From: Accumulibacter sp.
Lineage (GTDB): Bacteria; Pseudomonadota; Gammaproteobacteria; Burkholderiales; Rhodocyclaceae
Direction of reading: 5' to 3'
DNA: 64,000 nt
Assembly: GCF_036625195.1 (NCBI RefSeq)
Contig: NZ_JAZKUG010000001.1
Span: forward strand, 1,798,001-1,862,000
Below are positions 62,665-64,000 of the stretch, piece after piece (positions within the stretch are counted from its first letter, which is position 1; each line of letters opens with the position of its first letter). The notes under the pieces were generated by a model, which was given only the letters and a program-made list of their open reading frames with translations, ran no database searches and was not told the origin of the DNA. Position numbers and translations under genes: made by a program.

Positions 62665-63231
62665 TCAGATCTTGGGCAGGGTGACCCCCACCTGCCCCTG
62701 GTACTTGCCGCCGCGATCCTTGTAGGATGTTTCGCATTCCTCGTCGGACTCGAAGAACAACACCTGGGCGATGCCCTCGTTGGCGTAGATTTTCGCCGGC
62801 AGCGGTGTCGTGTTCGAGAACTCGAGGGTGACGTGCCCCTCCCATTCGGGTTCGAAGGGCGTCACGTTGACGATGATGCCACAGCGCGCGTAGGTGCTCT
62901 TGCCCAAGCAGACGGTGAGCACGCTGCGCGGAATGCGGAAGTACTCGACGGTACGGGCAAGGGCAAATGAGTTCGGCGGGATGATGCAGAAATCGTTCTT
63001 GACCTCGACGAAGGAGTTCGGGTCGAAGTTCTTCGGATCGACGATGGTCGAATTGAGATTGGTGAACAGCTTGAATTCGTCCGAACAGCGGATGTCATAA
63101 CCGTAGCTCGAGGTGCCGTAGGAGACGATGCGGCGCCCGTCGACCGAACGGACCTGCGTCGGTTCGAAGGGGTCGATCATGCCGTGCTGTTCCGCCATGC
63201 GGCGGATCCACCTATCCGATTTGATTGACAT
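62665..63231 (-). CDS. dcd: dCTP deaminase
   Basis: Converts dCTP to dUTP for thymidylate supply. The 188 residues have SIKSDRWIRRMAEQHGMIDP, YGTSSYGYDIRCSDEFKLFT and ARTVEYFRIPRSVLTVCLGK, with ARCGIIVNVTPFEPEWEGHV as the catalytic Glu region. It lies between mrp and the decarboxylase on the same strand. Confidence 0.95.
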   Translation of the reverse strand: MSIKSDRWIRRMAEQHGMIDPFEPTQVRSVDGRRIVSYGTSSYGYDIRCSDEFKLFTNLNSTIVDPKNFDPNSFVEVKNDFCIIPPNSFALARTVEYFRIPRSVLTVCLGKSTYARCGIIVNVTPFEPEWEGHVTLEFSNTTPLPAKIYANEGIAQVLFFESDEECETSYKDRGGKYQGQVGVTLPKI

Positions 63232-63302
63232 TGGTCGTTACCCGCACAGCGCCGAGAGAGAATTAATGCTCATTCTACGGCGTCCGGGCAGCGGATGAAA
63301 CC

Positions 63303-63339
63303 GCCCTGGCGGGCGAGACGGGCGAGAGCCCGTCAGGGC
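63303..63339 (-). terminator. Hairpin after mrp
   Basis: A 12-bp stem with one G-T position (GCCCTGGCGGGC at 63303-63314 with GCCCGTCAGGGC at 63328-63339) and a 13-base loop lies between mrp and dcd. On the minus strand it is followed by a weak T-containing stretch, so it may be an intrinsic terminator. Confidence 0.5.
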
Positions 63340-63351
63340 CTCATCGTCGCC

Positions 63352-64000
63352 TCAGGTGTTCTGGACGACGATGTTCGGAAAGCGTGCGCTCATGTCACGC
63401 GCCCGCTCGGCGACCTTCACCGCCAGGCGGCGGGCGATCGTGCGGTAGATCTCGGCCGCCCGCGAATCCGGCGCACCGACGACGGTCGGGGTGCCGGCGT
63501 CGGTGAGTTCGCGGATCGACAGTTCGAGCGGCAGCGCGCCGAGAAACTCGGTGTCGTAGTCGCGGCACATCTGCTCGCCGCCACCGTGGCCGAAGATGTG
63601 TTCCTCGTGCCCGCAATGCGCGCAGATGTGGATGCTCATGTTCTCGACCAGGCCAAGAATCGGGATACCGACCTTCTCGAACATCTTCAGCCCCTTGCGC
63701 GCATCGATCAGGGCGATGTCCTGCGGCGTCGTGACGATGACCGCGCCGGTCACCGGAACCTTCTGCGACAGGGTGAGCTGCGTGTCACCCGTTCCCGGCG
63801 GCATATCGACCAGCAGGTAATCGACATCCTGCCAGTTGGTCTGCTTGAGCAGCTGTTCGAGGGCCTGCGTCACCATCGGACCGCGCCAGACCATCGGCGA
63901 ATCGATGTCGATCATGAAACCGATCGACATTGCCTGCAGCCCGTGGGCAAGAAGCGGATCCATCGACACGCCATCGCTCGACTCTGGTCTCCTGCCGGCC
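63352..64000 (-). CDS. mrp: Iron-sulfur cluster carrier protein Mrp/ApbC (N-terminus cut by the window)
   Basis: A P-loop scaffold ATPase that delivers Fe-S clusters. The C-terminal 216 residues are present and the frame runs off the right edge. Seen are PMVWRGPMVTQALEQLLKQT, YLLVDMPPGTGDTQLTLSQK (Walker B region), VTTPQDIALIDARKGLKMFE, and the cluster-binding CxxC in SIHICAHCGHEEHIFGHGGG. The Walker A and the DUF59 part lie outside the window. Confidence 0.93.
   Translation of the reverse strand, partial: AGRRPESSDGVSMDPLLAHGLQAMSIGFMIDIDSPMVWRGPMVTQALEQLLKQTNWQDVDYLLVDMPPGTGDTQLTLSQKVPVTGAVIVTTPQDIALIDARKGLKMFEKVGIPILGLVENMSIHICAHCGHEEHIFGHGGGEQMCRDYDTEFLGALPLELSIRELTDAGTPTVVGAPDSRAAEIYRTIARRLAVKVAERARDMSARFPNIVVQNT

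Overview
The window is GC-rich bacterial chromosome, densely coded on both strands. Gene content and order (hprK-ptsN-hpf-rpoN, a RibB with a degenerate RibA domain, short-form HisG, many c-di-GMP or HDOD type regulators, a complete leucine/isovalerate branch, a two-repeat PsiF) point to a betaproteobacterium of the Rhodocyclales. 'Candidatus Accumulibacter' is my best guess from gene content, not a proven assignment.

Bases 1-5.3 kb are an accessory, decaying phage- or ICE-like segment. A minus-strand frame encodes the C-terminal part of a phage-type 'large polyvalent protein'. Upstream of it lies a 693-bp (231-codon) unit present 2.7 times in tandem, with single-base frameshifts between copies. 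Two orphan genes follow. The segment abuts the 3' end of a tRNA-Ser(GCU) that has its own terminator, a typical integration address. The tRNA lies directly behind lysC and shares one base with its stop codon.

From 5.5 to 22.5 kb the sequence is core: lysC, an XRE regulator, recN, nadK, hrcA-hemH, aceB with a divergent LysR gene, a very large membrane HD-GYP sensor, a heptose adenylyltransferase, an HDOD protein, yajD and a phosphodiesterase-superfamily enzyme. From 22.6 to 36.9 kb lies a leucine/isovaleryl-CoA degradation cluster: isovaleryl-CoA dehydrogenase, methylcrotonyl-CoA carboxylase beta and alpha, methylglutaconyl-CoA hydratase and HMG-CoA lyase. It also holds a second acyl-CoA dehydrogenase, two hotdog thioesterases, a DsbA-fold isomerase, an EamA exporter, a GNAT-carbonic anhydrase fusion, two small DUF1289-like proteins and two MBL-fold hydrolases.

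From 37 to 51.8 kb come dsbC, a UbiH-type monooxygenase, psiF, hprK-ptsN-hpf-rpoN-lptB-recX-recA (recA preceded by a near-perfect LexA box), a FimV-like protein, and an overlapping pncC-pgpA-thiL-nusB-ribH-ribB operon. At 51,999-54,826 a 2.8-kb insertion sequence, with 18-bp terminal inverted repeats and a 10-bp direct target repeat, carries a DDE transposase translationally coupled to a DUF4338/DruA-like gene. Next to it is a membrane-anchored response regulator whose middle is about 19 copies of a 13-residue (39-bp) helical repeat. The window closes with hisG-hisD, a CorC-type transporter, a basic amino-acid decarboxylase, dcd and the start-truncated mrp.

The most unusual points are the tandem polyvalent-protein repeat, the transposase-DruA insertion sequence, the repeat-rich response regulator and the GNAT-carbonic anhydrase fusion. 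No CRISPR array, rRNA or replication origin was seen.
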